Positions 1 to 8,503 of a stretch of DNA of 40,784 nucleotides are shown here, one piece after another. The DNA comes from Schlesneria paludicola DSM 18645 (GTDB lineage: Bacteria; Planctomycetota; Planctomycetia; Planctomycetales; Planctomycetaceae), in NCBI GenBank assembly GCA_945869955.1, contig CAMBQP010000025.1, positions 1 through 40,784 on the forward strand. Reading direction: 5' to 3'. The notes under the pieces are model-generated. The model searched no databases and was not told where the DNA came from. It was given only the letters and a program-made list of their open reading frames with translations. The translations under genes were made by a program, and so were the position numbers. The stretch's first letter is position 1; every line of letters starts with the position of its first letter.

Positions 1-26
1 CCCTGTAAAACAAGGGTTTTCGACAG

Positions 27-100
27 TAGCGAGGGCGGGACTTGAACCCGCGACCCCAGGCTTATGAAGCCTGTGCTCTAACCAGCTGAGCTACCTCGCC
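27..100 (-). tRNA. tRNA-Met (anticodon CAT)
   Basis: The minus strand folds as a complete 74-base cloverleaf. The acceptor starts GGCGAGG and pairs with CCTCGCT (first pair G-T). The D arm contains AGCTCAGCTGGTTAGAGC, the anticodon stem is CAGGC/GCCTG around loop TTCATAA, and the T arm contains GGGTTCAAGTCCC. The anticodon CAT lies at 64-66. The discriminator base is A and no 3' CCA is encoded. A CAT anticodon could also belong to tRNA-Ile2 (lysidine-modified); the C1-A72 mismatch typical of an initiator is absent. The gene lies 120 bp downstream of rsmE on the same strand. Confidence 0.95.
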
Positions 101-219
101 AAAAAAAACTCACCAACACGCTCGCGTTGACCCGCAACAAAATCAGTCACGCGATTGCTGCGAGACCCTCAGTTTAACAATTTCACACGTCGGGACAAGC
201 GTTGTTTGGCCAATCCGCG

Positions 220-924
220 TCAGAGCAAAATTTTTGCGGCCAAGGCAATCGCCGCAGTCTCAATTCGCAGGATTTGACGGCCAAGGTGTACGGGATGAGC
301 CCCCGCCGAAATGGCGGTCCGGAATTCTTCGTCACTGAATCCCCCCTCGGGCCCAATCGCAACGCAAGGTGGTCGCAGGTCGGTCGAGGGGTGGCAAGAG
401 GCGGAATCCCAAGTGTCCCCCTGGGGGTGGGCAACCAGAACTCGTTGCTCAGGAATGACTTGCTTCACGAAATCGGCCCAGGAATGAACTTTGGTGATCT
501 CCATCAAATGATTTCGACCAGACTGTTTGCAGGCGGAAATCACGGTTTGGCGGAGCTTGTCGAGTTTACTGGTTCGTGGGTCGACGACACTGCGGGAGGT
601 GACCAGCGGAATAATTCGACCGACACCCAGTTCCGTCGCCTTTTCGATCAGCCAATCAAAACGATCTCCTTTGGGAACCCCGGTTGCCAACGTGAGAAAC
701 GTGGGGGGTGGGGTATCGCGGCGGAACGAAACGACTTCGAGTTCGACCTCTCGTTTGCGGAGGGTGGCAATCCGACAAGTTGCTGCTAACCCGTTGCCGT
801 TGAAAACGTCAACGATATCGTTGGGGGCACCCCGTAAAACATGCATGAGGTGATGAGCCTCGGTTTCGGTCAGAGTGACCACCCCCGCCTCGTTAAGCTG
901 CTCACAATAAAAACGATGGGCCAT
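220..924 (-). CDS. rsmE: 16S rRNA (uracil-1498-N3)-methyltransferase RsmE
   Basis: The product (234 residues) should methylate N3 of U1498 in 16S rRNA using S-adenosylmethionine. The N-terminal part carries the PUA-like substrate-binding region (MAHRFYCEQL, then EAHHLMHVLR). The C-terminal SPOUT methyltransferase half shows the family signatures GPEGGFSDEEF and LGRQILRIETA, which form the knotted cofactor site. Length is normal for RsmE. The ATG lies 3 bases after the glgC stop codon on the same strand, so the two genes are probably co-transcribed and perhaps translationally coupled. No functional link to glycogen synthesis is known; this is an operon of convenience. The call rests on two diagnostic motifs and total length. 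Confidence 0.93.
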   Translation of the reverse strand: MAHRFYCEQLNEAGVVTLTETEAHHLMHVLRGAPNDIVDVFNGNGLAATCRIATLRKREVELEVVSFRRDTPPPTFLTLATGVPKGDRFDWLIEKATELGVGRIIPLVTSRSVVDPRTSKLDKLRQTVISACKQSGRNHLMEITKVHSWADFVKQVIPEQRVLVAHPQGDTWDSASCHPSTDLRPPCVAIGPEGGFSDEEFRTAISAGAHPVHLGRQILRIETAAIALAAKILL

Positions 925-927
925 GAG

Positions 928-2214
928 TCATAACCGCCAGCCATCGGTAAGGATGGTTCCTTTGGGGATTACAATAATTCCATCCTGAATCACGACAGAC
1001 GGATTCTCAGGAACCTTGTTCTCCCCGCCACCTTGCACATACACCCCTTCACCAATCCGGCAATTCTTATCGACGATCACGCCGTCGAGCAGACTGCCGT
1101 CACCGACACCAATCGCAGGAATTCCCGCCTCGTCATCGGCCAAAATTTCTGCGTCGGTCTGGTAAATGTCGGCTCCCATCAAAATCGAATTGGCGATGGT
1201 GACGTTCTTGCCGATTTTGCATCGCAGGCCAATCACGCTGTTCTCGATGACGGATCCCTCACCAATCACACAGCCGTCCGCGATCAGGCTCCGTTTGATG
1301 TTGGCCCCATCGAATCGTGTCGGAGGCAGGAAGCGGGCATGGGTATAGATCGGAGCGGTTTGATCTTCGAGCTTGAACGGTGCGTTGGGAAGCGTCAGAT
1401 CCAGGTTGGCTTCATAAAACGAGCGGATCGTCCCGATATCTTCCCAATATCCATCAAACAGGTGGACGTGAACTTTGTGGGTCCGGATGGACATGGGAAA
1501 GACTTCTTTGCCGAAGTCCTGATAATCGGACTTCGAGAGCAGGTCGACCAGGGTTTTGATGTTGAAGAGATAAATCCCCATGCTGGCCAGGCAATCGCGT
1601 CCGTGACTTTTGATTCCCCGGGCATCAATCCAGGCCGGATCGGTTCGGACCAGCCGGTCGATTTCTTCATCGGATTTCGGTTTTTCGAGAAACCCTTCGA
1701 CTCGCCCCTCGTCATCCACCCGCATGATTCCAAAACCGCGAGCAGCATCGCGCGTCACGGGGAGTGCGGCGATTGTGGCGTGAGCCCCCGACTTTTTGTG
1801 GGTCTCGAGCATTTCGGCAAAGTCCATCCGGTAAAGTTGGTCACCGGACAGGATCAGCACGTAATCAAAGCCATTTTGATCGAAGTGGCGAAGATTTTTG
1901 CGAACCGCATCGGCGGTCCCTTCGTACCAGGCTTGTCCTTCCATGGTTTGTTGAGCGGCCAGGATTTCCACGAATCCGCCGTCGAACTGATCAAAGCTGT
2001 ACGTTTGGCGAATATGTGCATGCAAACTGACCGAGTTGAACTGGGTCAGTAAGTAGATCCGGTTGATCCCACTGTTGATGCAGTTGGAAATGGGGATATC
2101 GATTAATCGGTACTTTCCCGCTAGCGGAACCGCTGGTTTGGACCGGACTTGGGTGAGCGGAAACAGTCGTGACCCCTTGCCACCACCGAGAATGACGGCC
2201 AGTACATTTCGCAT
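928..2214 (-). CDS. glgC: Glucose-1-phosphate adenylyltransferase (ADP-glucose pyrophosphorylase)
   Basis: The enzyme makes ADP-glucose from glucose-1-phosphate and ATP, the committed step of bacterial glycogen synthesis. The N-terminal nucleotidyltransferase fold begins VLAVILGGGKGSRLFPLT, followed by KPAVPLAGKYRLIDIPISN, YEGTADAV and the metal-binding region LSGDQLYRMD; YWEDIGT also fits the family. The C-terminal part is a left-handed beta-helix with hexapeptide turns (RSLIADGCVIGEGSVIENS). The reading frame is open upstream to 2307, but the ATG at 2214 fits the family N terminus and has an AGAAGGA Shine-Dalgarno, giving 428 residues. It is the first gene of a pair with rsmE. A fructokinase-like sugar kinase lies upstream on the same strand, which suits a carbohydrate-storage neighbourhood. 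Confidence 0.94.
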   Translation of the reverse strand: MRNVLAVILGGGKGSRLFPLTQVRSKPAVPLAGKYRLIDIPISNCINSGINRIYLLTQFNSVSLHAHIRQTYSFDQFDGGFVEILAAQQTMEGQAWYEGTADAVRKNLRHFDQNGFDYVLILSGDQLYRMDFAEMLETHKKSGAHATIAALPVTRDAARGFGIMRVDDEGRVEGFLEKPKSDEEIDRLVRTDPAWIDARGIKSHGRDCLASMGIYLFNIKTLVDLLSKSDYQDFGKEVFPMSIRTHKVHVHLFDGYWEDIGTIRSFYEANLDLTLPNAPFKLEDQTAPIYTHARFLPPTRFDGANIKRSLIADGCVIGEGSVIENSVIGLRCKIGKNVTIANSILMGADIYQTDAEILADDEAGIPAIGVGDGSLLDGVIVDKNCRIGEGVYVQGGGENKVPENPSVVIQDGIIVIPKGTILTDGWRL

Positions 2215-2413
2215 TGAAAATTCCTTCTGATCCTTGAAGGGTGTGTGGACCACGAAAAACCAAGCCTGTCGGCGCTCAGGTCGGCTTATGAATCGTGATG
2301 AGGTCACCTACTCCATAAAAGCAACAAACTGTTGTTTAAGAGGATAGCGACTGTCACGGGGAAACGGGAGGGGGCTTTTGCGCAAATTCTGCAACCCAAT
2401 TTGCAAAGCCGTT

Positions 2414-3346
2414 TCAACGCAATTTCGTTTCTCGAAACGACCATTCCAGCGTCGATTTCAACGACGCCAGTTCTTTTGGCATCGATGGCATGGCACCGAC
2501 ACGGCTGGCGACCAGCGCCCCGAAACTATTCGCCAGATCCAGCATTTTGGCAAAGGGCCAGCCGGCGAGTTGTCCGAAGATGATCGCAGCGGTGAAGGCA
2601 TCTCCGGCCCCCACCGTATCCCCGACCTTGACGGCAATCCCGGAAAGCGAAATGGCTTCATCACAAGTGACACCCAGGCAGCCCTCGCTTCCTCGGGTGA
2701 TACAAACCATGCTCAATTGACGGAAATCATCCAGCAGTTTTTTGGCAAACCGAACTTCGTCGACGAGGGGAAACCCGAGCAATTTGGTCAGGACTTTGAC
2801 TTCATCCAGATTCAACTTGACCACCGTCGCTCGTTTTAAAGACTGCAAAATCCAGTCTTTGGAAAAGAACGGGGGCCGCAGATTGACATCGTAAACAATC
2901 AGACAGTCTTTCGCCGCCGCATTCAGGCATTGTTGAATTGTGTTTCTCGAAAGCGGTCTTCGTTGTCCCAGCGTGCCAAAACAGATCGCTTTGGCGGCCC
3001 CCATGGCGGCCAGTAATTCTGGCTTCGGCTCTAAAAAATCCCAGGCAGAATTTTCCAGAAAGGTATAATCGACGCTCATCGAAGTCCCGGGCGAGACCGT
3101 CACGGTTCCCGTGGGATGGCTCGAATCCTGCTGCACCAATTCCGTACTTAAGCCTTGTGTTTGGAGAAATTGGAGCAGTTCGTCGCCGAATTCATCCTGG
3201 CCAACCCGCGTTGCAACCGCAGTACTGAGTCCCAGTTGCTGTGCATGAAACGCCACATTCGCCGGGGCCCCGCCCGGCAGGCGACGATCCGGAAAGCAGT
3301 CCCAAAGCAGCTCACCAAGACCAATCATCTGGACGGGAGAATTCAT
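2414..3346 (-). CDS. PfkB-family carbohydrate kinase, probable fructokinase
   Basis: This 310-residue protein should phosphorylate a sugar, most likely fructose, with ATP in the cytoplasm. The N-terminal substrate-binding region GLGELLWDCFPD and GGAPANVAFHAQQLG matches the ribokinase/PfkB fold of bacterial fructokinases. The C-terminal signature DTVGAGDAF starts at residue 243 and carries the catalytic base Asp249. The LPGGAPANVA motif and the missing long insert fit fructokinase better than ribokinase or adenosine kinase, but substrate cannot be proven from motifs. It lies on the same strand as glgC with a gap of about 200 bp, so it probably has its own promoter. The upstream Shine-Dalgarno is weak. 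Confidence 0.88.
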   Translation of the reverse strand: MNSPVQMIGLGELLWDCFPDRRLPGGAPANVAFHAQQLGLSTAVATRVGQDEFGDELLQFLQTQGLSTELVQQDSSHPTGTVTVSPGTSMSVDYTFLENSAWDFLEPKPELLAAMGAAKAICFGTLGQRRPLSRNTIQQCLNAAAKDCLIVYDVNLRPPFFSKDWILQSLKRATVVKLNLDEVKVLTKLLGFPLVDEVRFAKKLLDDFRQLSMVCITRGSEGCLGVTCDEAISLSGIAVKVGDTVGAGDAFTAAIIFGQLAGWPFAKMLDLANSFGALVASRVGAMPSMPKELASLKSTLEWSFRETKLR

Positions 3347-3456
3347 TCAACGTTCTCGATACAAGAGTGACAGCTCGCCGTTCCGCGAGTCGTTTGTGAG
3401 CAGAAACCGGGTCTCACGCTCTTAAATAGCAGAACGTTCGGCTTGGGCCAATCGTG

Positions 3457-4218
3457 TCAGAGATCTGGCGCCGGAACAGGTGCAGCGACCGGCGGTGCGA
3501 CAGGGGGCGGGATGGGCGTCGGCTTCGGGGTGGGCGCAGCACGAGCAGGGACTGGTTTTGGAACTTGAGCGGGAGCCGGCCGGGGAATCGTCAAGGGGGC
3601 GATCACGGGGGGAATCATCGGAGCCTGCCTCAGGTCCCAACCATTTTCGTCGTAACTGAAGAGATAGGTTCCGGCCGTCAATCGGTAGCGACGGAGCGAA
3701 TTCTGGATTCCAAACTGTGAAAATTCGATGATCCAGTTGCGGTCTTCGACAAATGTCTGCTGGTATCCCGGTTTGATCGAATAGAGTGTCCCATTCAGTC
3801 GGTAGGCGAGGGAATCCGTCGCTTCCTGAGGGAAAATCAGTCGGATTTCTCCTTTGTTGACGACGGGTCGGACTGCAGCGGCAGGTCGGCCTGCAGGCTC
3901 GGTCTCAATGATCACGGGGGGATCTGAAGGGGAAATGACGGTGGTCGAGGGGTAAATCGAGGGGCCAGACGAAATCACCGTTGGATAGGAGGAACCGGGG
4001 GAATAAACGTAACCGTTACCCTGATGAGTGTACTCGATCACCCCTCCCCGCGTCGCGTTATTTAAAATCGTCCGCGAGGGATAAGCGCCCCGGATGATGA
4101 TTGTGCGAGGTGGAGCAGGATTGACCCAGTACCCCCCCTGCGCCGAAGCGTTGCTCGAAGTCCAGGCTGCCGAAAGCAATAGCGCGATGGCGAAAAAAAA
4201 CTTGGAAATCCCTCTCAT
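3457..4218 (-). CDS. Secreted proline-rich protein of unknown function
   Basis: No family is recognised. The 253-residue product starts with a clear Sec signal peptide (ISKFFFAIALLLSAAW, cleavage near SNASAQ). The mature part has a Pro/Ser/Tyr/Thr-rich stretch, then a more globular region of about 90 residues (GEIRLIFPQEATDSLAYRLN to YLFSYDENGWDLR). The tail is built almost only of Pro, Ala, Val and Lys (PKPVPARAAPTPKPTPIPPP), typical of a cell-wall or periplasm-spanning spacer. A GTG lies directly before the ATG at 4218; the ATG is preferred because GGAGG then sits 5 bases upstream. Planctomycetes encode many small secreted proteins of this style. Export is a firm inference, function is not. 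Confidence 0.7.
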   Translation of the reverse strand: MRGISKFFFAIALLLSAAWTSSNASAQGGYWVNPAPPRTIIIRGAYPSRTILNNATRGGVIEYTHQGNGYVYSPGSSYPTVISSGPSIYPSTTVISPSDPPVIIETEPAGRPAAAVRPVVNKGEIRLIFPQEATDSLAYRLNGTLYSIKPGYQQTFVEDRNWIIEFSQFGIQNSLRRYRLTAGTYLFSYDENGWDLRQAPMIPPVIAPLTIPRPAPAQVPKPVPARAAPTPKPTPIPPPVAPPVAAPVPAPDL

Positions 4219-4372
4219 CACTGCCTCCTACTTGTTTGCCTTGTTTGCGACTGCTGTGACGGAAACCATCCTGCGAGGGAAACCATTCTGCAATAGAGAC
4301 CCGTTGGAACTCCACGATTCGTCATTGATGACCATTCGTCATTAGTATTGTCATAAAGCCGAGAAGAAGTTG

Positions 4373-5503
4373 TCAACCAGATTGTTGCTGCGACCAGAAG
4401 GAAGAAAGTGGCCAGCGAGTTTCCGAGCGATAAGCCTCACGACGGTGTGCCAGATAGGCGGCGCGAATTTGATTCAGGCGGGAGACATAGGCCGCCGAGG
4501 CGGTCGCGGATTCGCTCGCCGAGGCGTCGCTATGATCGAGCATGGTTTGAACGAACGCACCCGCACGAGCCCCACCGACCATTGAGGAAAAAATTCCCTG
4601 CGACGAGATGGGGTCGAAAGCCTGGGCTGCGTCACCGCAGGCGACCCAGCCATCACCGGTTACCCGATCCAGAGCGGATCCTCCCGCATCAAGAGCCGGC
4701 AGCGGACGGTCGAAATGGATCTTGGGATAGTGCTGCGAGATCAGTCGTGTTTCGTGAAAAGCCACTTCCCATTTCGATCGGTCACGTGAAAATGTTGACG
4801 CCCGTTCGGGGTCCGTATGGAATCCCGCAGTGATCTCTCCAGATGGTAAAGTGGCGGCGTACCACCAGCCGGACTCAGTCGCCTCGATCAGCGTTCGCGT
4901 CGTGGTCGGGGACTTGGTCGCGGCGCGACCCAGCGCATAAATTGCAGTCAGTCGCGGGTCATGGATCTTTTTGGCCCCCAGCCGTCTCGCGATTACGGCT
5001 CGTCGGCCCGTCGCATCAATCAACCAGCGGGCGCGTTCAACCTGCTGTTGGCCCTCGATCACGACCTGCCATACGTTCTGCTTACGAACCGTCTCGCCGA
5101 TCTGAGCTTCACGGAATACCGCACCCGCTGCGATGGCAGCAGATCGCAAGGTCGCCTCGAAACACCCGCGATCCAGCCGAAGACCCGGTCCATCAGGGTC
5201 TCGCAGAAAGTCCTGATAGATTGGTGTTGCTGCGCCCCAAACGGAAATGTTCCCCGGAATCGGTTGATGAAAGAGAGGTTGATGAGCGATAGGGAGGTTT
5301 TCCAGAGAAATTTCGACGGACCGCAAGAATCGTAACCCCGCCCCCGGTAGTGACTCGCCCACCTTGTGGTGTGCAGGGTCGATTTGATCGACCAGTAATA
5401 CCTTGCGCCCCTGACGAGCCAAATGGCAAGCCGCGATCGCACCGGCGGGACCAGCGCCGGCAATCACGACATCCCAAAGAGATTCCAGATCATTCTTCGT
5501 CAC
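4373..5503 (-). CDS. LodB/GoxB-like FAD-dependent oxidoreductase (quinoprotein maturation flavoprotein)
   Basis: The 376-residue flavoprotein has an N-terminal Rossmann motif (VVIAGAGPAGAIAACHLARQ, residues about 12-31) and the second FAD motif GWVACGDAAQAFDPISSQG from residue 285. This is the pattern of the tryptophan-halogenase/geranylgeranyl-reductase superfamily. It begins with GTG 3 bases after the stop of the LodA/GoxA-type gene and has no clear Shine-Dalgarno, suggesting translational coupling. In known lod and gox operons the second gene encodes exactly this kind of flavoprotein, needed to form the cysteine tryptophylquinone cofactor in the oxidase. The placement makes that role likely here. 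It could be a different FAD monooxygenase, but the neighbour argues strongly for a LodB-type function. Confidence 0.85.
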   Translation of the reverse strand: MTKNDLESLWDVVIAGAGPAGAIAACHLARQGRKVLLVDQIDPAHHKVGESLPGAGLRFLRSVEISLENLPIAHQPLFHQPIPGNISVWGAATPIYQDFLRDPDGPGLRLDRGCFEATLRSAAIAAGAVFREAQIGETVRKQNVWQVVIEGQQQVERARWLIDATGRRAVIARRLGAKKIHDPRLTAIYALGRAATKSPTTTRTLIEATESGWWYAATLPSGEITAGFHTDPERASTFSRDRSKWEVAFHETRLISQHYPKIHFDRPLPALDAGGSALDRVTGDGWVACGDAAQAFDPISSQGIFSSMVGGARAGAFVQTMLDHSDASASESATASAAYVSRLNQIRAAYLAHRREAYRSETRWPLSSFWSQQQSG

Positions 5504-5506
5504 AAT

Positions 5507-8503
5507 TTATTTTCGATGGCGAACACGAATTCGCAGCCATTCCTCGCGATGGCTTTCACTTTCCCAGCCGGCTTCGTGGAGTTCTGCCTGGGCTGATGTC
5601 TGCGGTAATGGGGGGGCTGATGCGGGTGCCGCAGCCAGCATTTTTGCTTTGTTCGCAAGCAGATTCAGACGCGCGGCTGCGAGGGATTCGACATAGATCA
5701 CTTCCGGAAAATCGGGATCACCCTTGATTCCGGGACGTGCTTCAACAATCCCCATATCCTGAAAATTCGCCACCATATCCATCATTGCAGCAACTGCATC
5801 CCCAGGCAGGCTTCTGGTCCAGAAGAGTCGCGTGTTGTATGCCGCAATTCGTTCGTCGCGGGGCCGACTGGTATCCATCACAATCTGGTAGGAATCTTCC
5901 GTCAACACTTGATTGGGGACTCGCGCCGGCCAGAATGTGGGCAAGTAGGGATCGTAAGCAGACTCGTAGCCCGAACGACAAAAGCCTGTATCCCCTTGCC
6001 AGGGGATGGCCATCCATCGCGTCAGATCGCCAGGCCCTTGATCGTATAGCGGGCCTCCTGGTTCCAAGACGATCGGTTGCGTCAAATTCGGGCCATAGAC
6101 TCGCTCTTTTTGCGAGCTCGCTCGCTGCCGAATTCGAAAGGGTTTGGTATACATCGACGCATGTCGCATGGGCCAGGTCAGTTCACAGCCGGGGTGAAAT
6201 GCATCCGCCAGGCAGAAATGGAGCGCAGCTTTGTCAAGCATCGCGGGTTGTTGGGCCGTCGGAACTTGACTCAACATTTGCGGTGGTTGGTAATCCGCAG
6301 ACCAGTCATTGATGAAGTCGCCATCCACCCACCTTTGCAGCAATGTCTGTTGTACGGCGGGAAGATCCAGATTCTTTCCGGGCGAATTGGGTTGGAATGA
6401 GCCGTAAGTATCTCCGTAAATCCAGGGCCAAAGCCCGGTGGCGTTGCTCGGTGTATTGTAAGGCCGGAAGCTGTTTTTCAGCACCCGACGAAGCTCTTTG
6501 TAAGGGTCCGCCAAGCCAACGGGGGTTTGAGCGAGCTTGGCGATCAGCTCGGGATTCGAGAAATCGAGCGGACACCCCCCGCCGTAAAGCGCCGCAAACC
6601 CCTTGTTGACCCACTGCAGGTTATTCAAGCGAGACAGCAGCGGTAAGATGTCGTGGGTAAAAGAAACGGTGCTGGGAAGCGGGAGCCATCCATTTTGTGT
6701 GTAAACATCCACGAGGCACTCGTACAGGGTTCGCCATCCGATGATATCGGGAGCGTAGTTGGGGGGAGCAACCGAAACCCAGGCCGATTCCACGGGAATT
6801 TGCCGATCATTAATCGTAACGGTCGCCATGACAGGCCCGTCAGAAATGTCGTCGTACCAGTCGTTCGCATTGTTGAAACTATCGGGATCCGATTCGATGT
6901 ACACGGGCGCTCCATTGGGGGAAGCCGAGACCCCCTTGCCCCCTAAAACCAGCAGATTGCCATGGTCATCGGTCCGAATTTCTCCCAGCGGAACGACAAC
7001 TCCCTTAAACGTTCCCGTATTGAAGAAGTATTGATTTCCACCGGCAGAATTCGATCCAGAAATCGATCGTGGTCCCGGATCGATGGCGAGTGAATCCCGA
7101 TCTGCCGGTGCCACATCCTTGTTGCGCAACGGAACCGTCAGGTCAACCGCTTCGGGGACATCCATCGCCGCTTGAAACTGGTACCACTGGGATTTGCGGT
7201 TGGCGAGATGTACGGTCCATTGGATGTGAGCGCTGTTCGAATTCAATGCGGCAACAACCTCGCCCGCAGCATTATATCCGTAGATCCGAAAACGAGCCGC
7301 CTGGCGTTTGAGAGCCCCCACCGCATCGCGATAACTTCCTGGCGGAAGAGAGGTCGGGTTGGTGACTTCTGGTCCGATGTAGTAACCGTCGACACTATCT
7401 CCCACGCGGGCAATACCAATCGCAGGATGAATGGCGGCTCGCACAATCACCGAATCGATGGGGGGAGCGGGCTGAATGACCGGTTTGGGGTATTCGGGCT
7501 CGCCTGCGGGGATCCCGTTGACATCACGTCGCAATTTCGCAGATGCCGCATAAACATCGCGTCTTGCCTCCGCCAACGAGCCTTGAGGAGTATGTGGTTC
7601 TGTGACTCGCCAAACGTTGTACGACAGATTTTCTCCGTAGTTTGCTTGACCGCGAACGGTAACATCTTGCTGAGGCAGAATCAGTTCGGCGATCCAGACC
7701 GGGGGACTCTCGGCTTCGCTCCAATCGACGGTGGCCTGATCCAGTGGCATCGTCAGGGGGTTCGTCTGGAATTGGACGTAGAAACGGAAACGCGTTTCGC
7801 CAGACTGCAGGCTTTGGGTCATTTCCATCCCCAGATAGGATGGATTATCGGGGGGGCTGGTCGGGGGTGCGATCGGCTTGGTCGGTTCGAGTTTGTATTT
7901 GACAAATTTTCCTGGGCCAAAGGCAAACGGAACGCCACTCCAGTAGTCAATCCCCAGCACTGACCCGACCGGTTTGGTCATTTCATCAAGCAGCCGAGCC
8001 GTTTCCGGATGTTTGTCCAGATAGGGTTGATAATCGCCCCCCACTACCCCCGCACGGGTAAACTCGCACATATCACGAGCGGTATCCACAAAGAAAACCG
8101 GGAAATTCTGCAGAATAAAATCAAAGGTGACATCATCCGGAAGGCCTAGGATTTTTTTCCCGGGCACATCGAAGAGCTTGATACCAATTCCACAAGTGCT
8201 TTGATAATCCGTGGCGGTCGGGGAGGTGTCGGAAGAGAATCTCACCCAGCAAGGGTATTCGCTCCCCGCAAACACGCCGACCTTCAACTCTGGCGGAAGA
8301 TCGGCGTTGATGCGAAAGGTCCCGGCTGCAACACCATGCGGCTTCAGGAAAACAGGTCGTAGCGCCGGCGATTGCCCTTTCGCAATCCGACCTACCTCAA
8401 CCTGATTCACAAACATCTGGATCAACGAGCCCGTTGGATCGGTCGCACAGTCAATAGGAAGTGAACCACCGGGAGCGGCATCGATCGGTTGAGATGGAAC
8501 CAT
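5507..8503 (-). CDS. Catalase-like heme domain fused to LodA/GoxA-family tryptophylquinone oxidase
   Basis: The protein has two parts (998 residues from this ATG). Residues about 20-330 resemble catalase-like heme proteins: FLKPHGVAAGTFRI with a candidate distal His56, VRFSSDT, LQNFPVFFVD with candidate distal Asn133, and ENLSYNVWR. From residue 349 the sequence is LodA/GoxA-like: VRAAIHPAIGIARVGDS, YYIGPE, then FCLADAFHPGCELTW and LTRWMAIPWQGDTGF, ending with FWPARVPNQVL. LodA-family enzymes oxidise free amino acids (lysine or glycine) with a cysteine tryptophylquinone and release hydrogen peroxide. Cys764 or Cys773 with Trp830 or Trp835 are cofactor candidates; Cys764-Trp830 is 66 residues apart, close to the 65 in LodA (Cys516-Trp581). 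No signal peptide is visible. Upstream starts at 8590 or 8596 are possible. Substrate is unknown. Confidence 0.87.
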   Translation of the reverse strand: MVPSQPIDAAPGGSLPIDCATDPTGSLIQMFVNQVEVGRIAKGQSPALRPVFLKPHGVAAGTFRINADLPPELKVGVFAGSEYPCWVRFSSDTSPTATDYQSTCGIGIKLFDVPGKKILGLPDDVTFDFILQNFPVFFVDTARDMCEFTRAGVVGGDYQPYLDKHPETARLLDEMTKPVGSVLGIDYWSGVPFAFGPGKFVKYKLEPTKPIAPPTSPPDNPSYLGMEMTQSLQSGETRFRFYVQFQTNPLTMPLDQATVDWSEAESPPVWIAELILPQQDVTVRGQANYGENLSYNVWRVTEPHTPQGSLAEARRDVYAASAKLRRDVNGIPAGEPEYPKPVIQPAPPIDSVIVRAAIHPAIGIARVGDSVDGYYIGPEVTNPTSLPPGSYRDAVGALKRQAARFRIYGYNAAGEVVAALNSNSAHIQWTVHLANRKSQWYQFQAAMDVPEAVDLTVPLRNKDVAPADRDSLAIDPGPRSISGSNSAGGNQYFFNTGTFKGVVVPLGEIRTDDHGNLLVLGGKGVSASPNGAPVYIESDPDSFNNANDWYDDISDGPVMATVTINDRQIPVESAWVSVAPPNYAPDIIGWRTLYECLVDVYTQNGWLPLPSTVSFTHDILPLLSRLNNLQWVNKGFAALYGGGCPLDFSNPELIAKLAQTPVGLADPYKELRRVLKNSFRPYNTPSNATGLWPWIYGDTYGSFQPNSPGKNLDLPAVQQTLLQRWVDGDFINDWSADYQPPQMLSQVPTAQQPAMLDKAALHFCLADAFHPGCELTWPMRHASMYTKPFRIRQRASSQKERVYGPNLTQPIVLEPGGPLYDQGPGDLTRWMAIPWQGDTGFCRSGYESAYDPYLPTFWPARVPNQVLTEDSYQIVMDTSRPRDERIAAYNTRLFWTRSLPGDAVAAMMDMVANFQDMGIVEARPGIKGDPDFPEVIYVESLAAARLNLLANKAKMLAAAPASAPPLPQTSAQAELHEAGWESESHREEWLRIRVRHRK

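Noticed and set aside
1..20. Small hairpin CCCT...AGGG followed by TTTT
   Set aside because: Only four pairs with a long loop at the window edge; too weak to call a terminator.
1033..2052. Long plus-strand open frame opposite glgC
   Set aside because: It lies wholly inside the well-recognised glgC gene on the other strand and shows no protein pattern of its own.
7172..7963. 263-codon plus-strand open frame opposite the oxidase gene
   Set aside because: Both strands are open here only because of GC-rich codon use; the minus strand carries clear catalase-like and LodA motifs.
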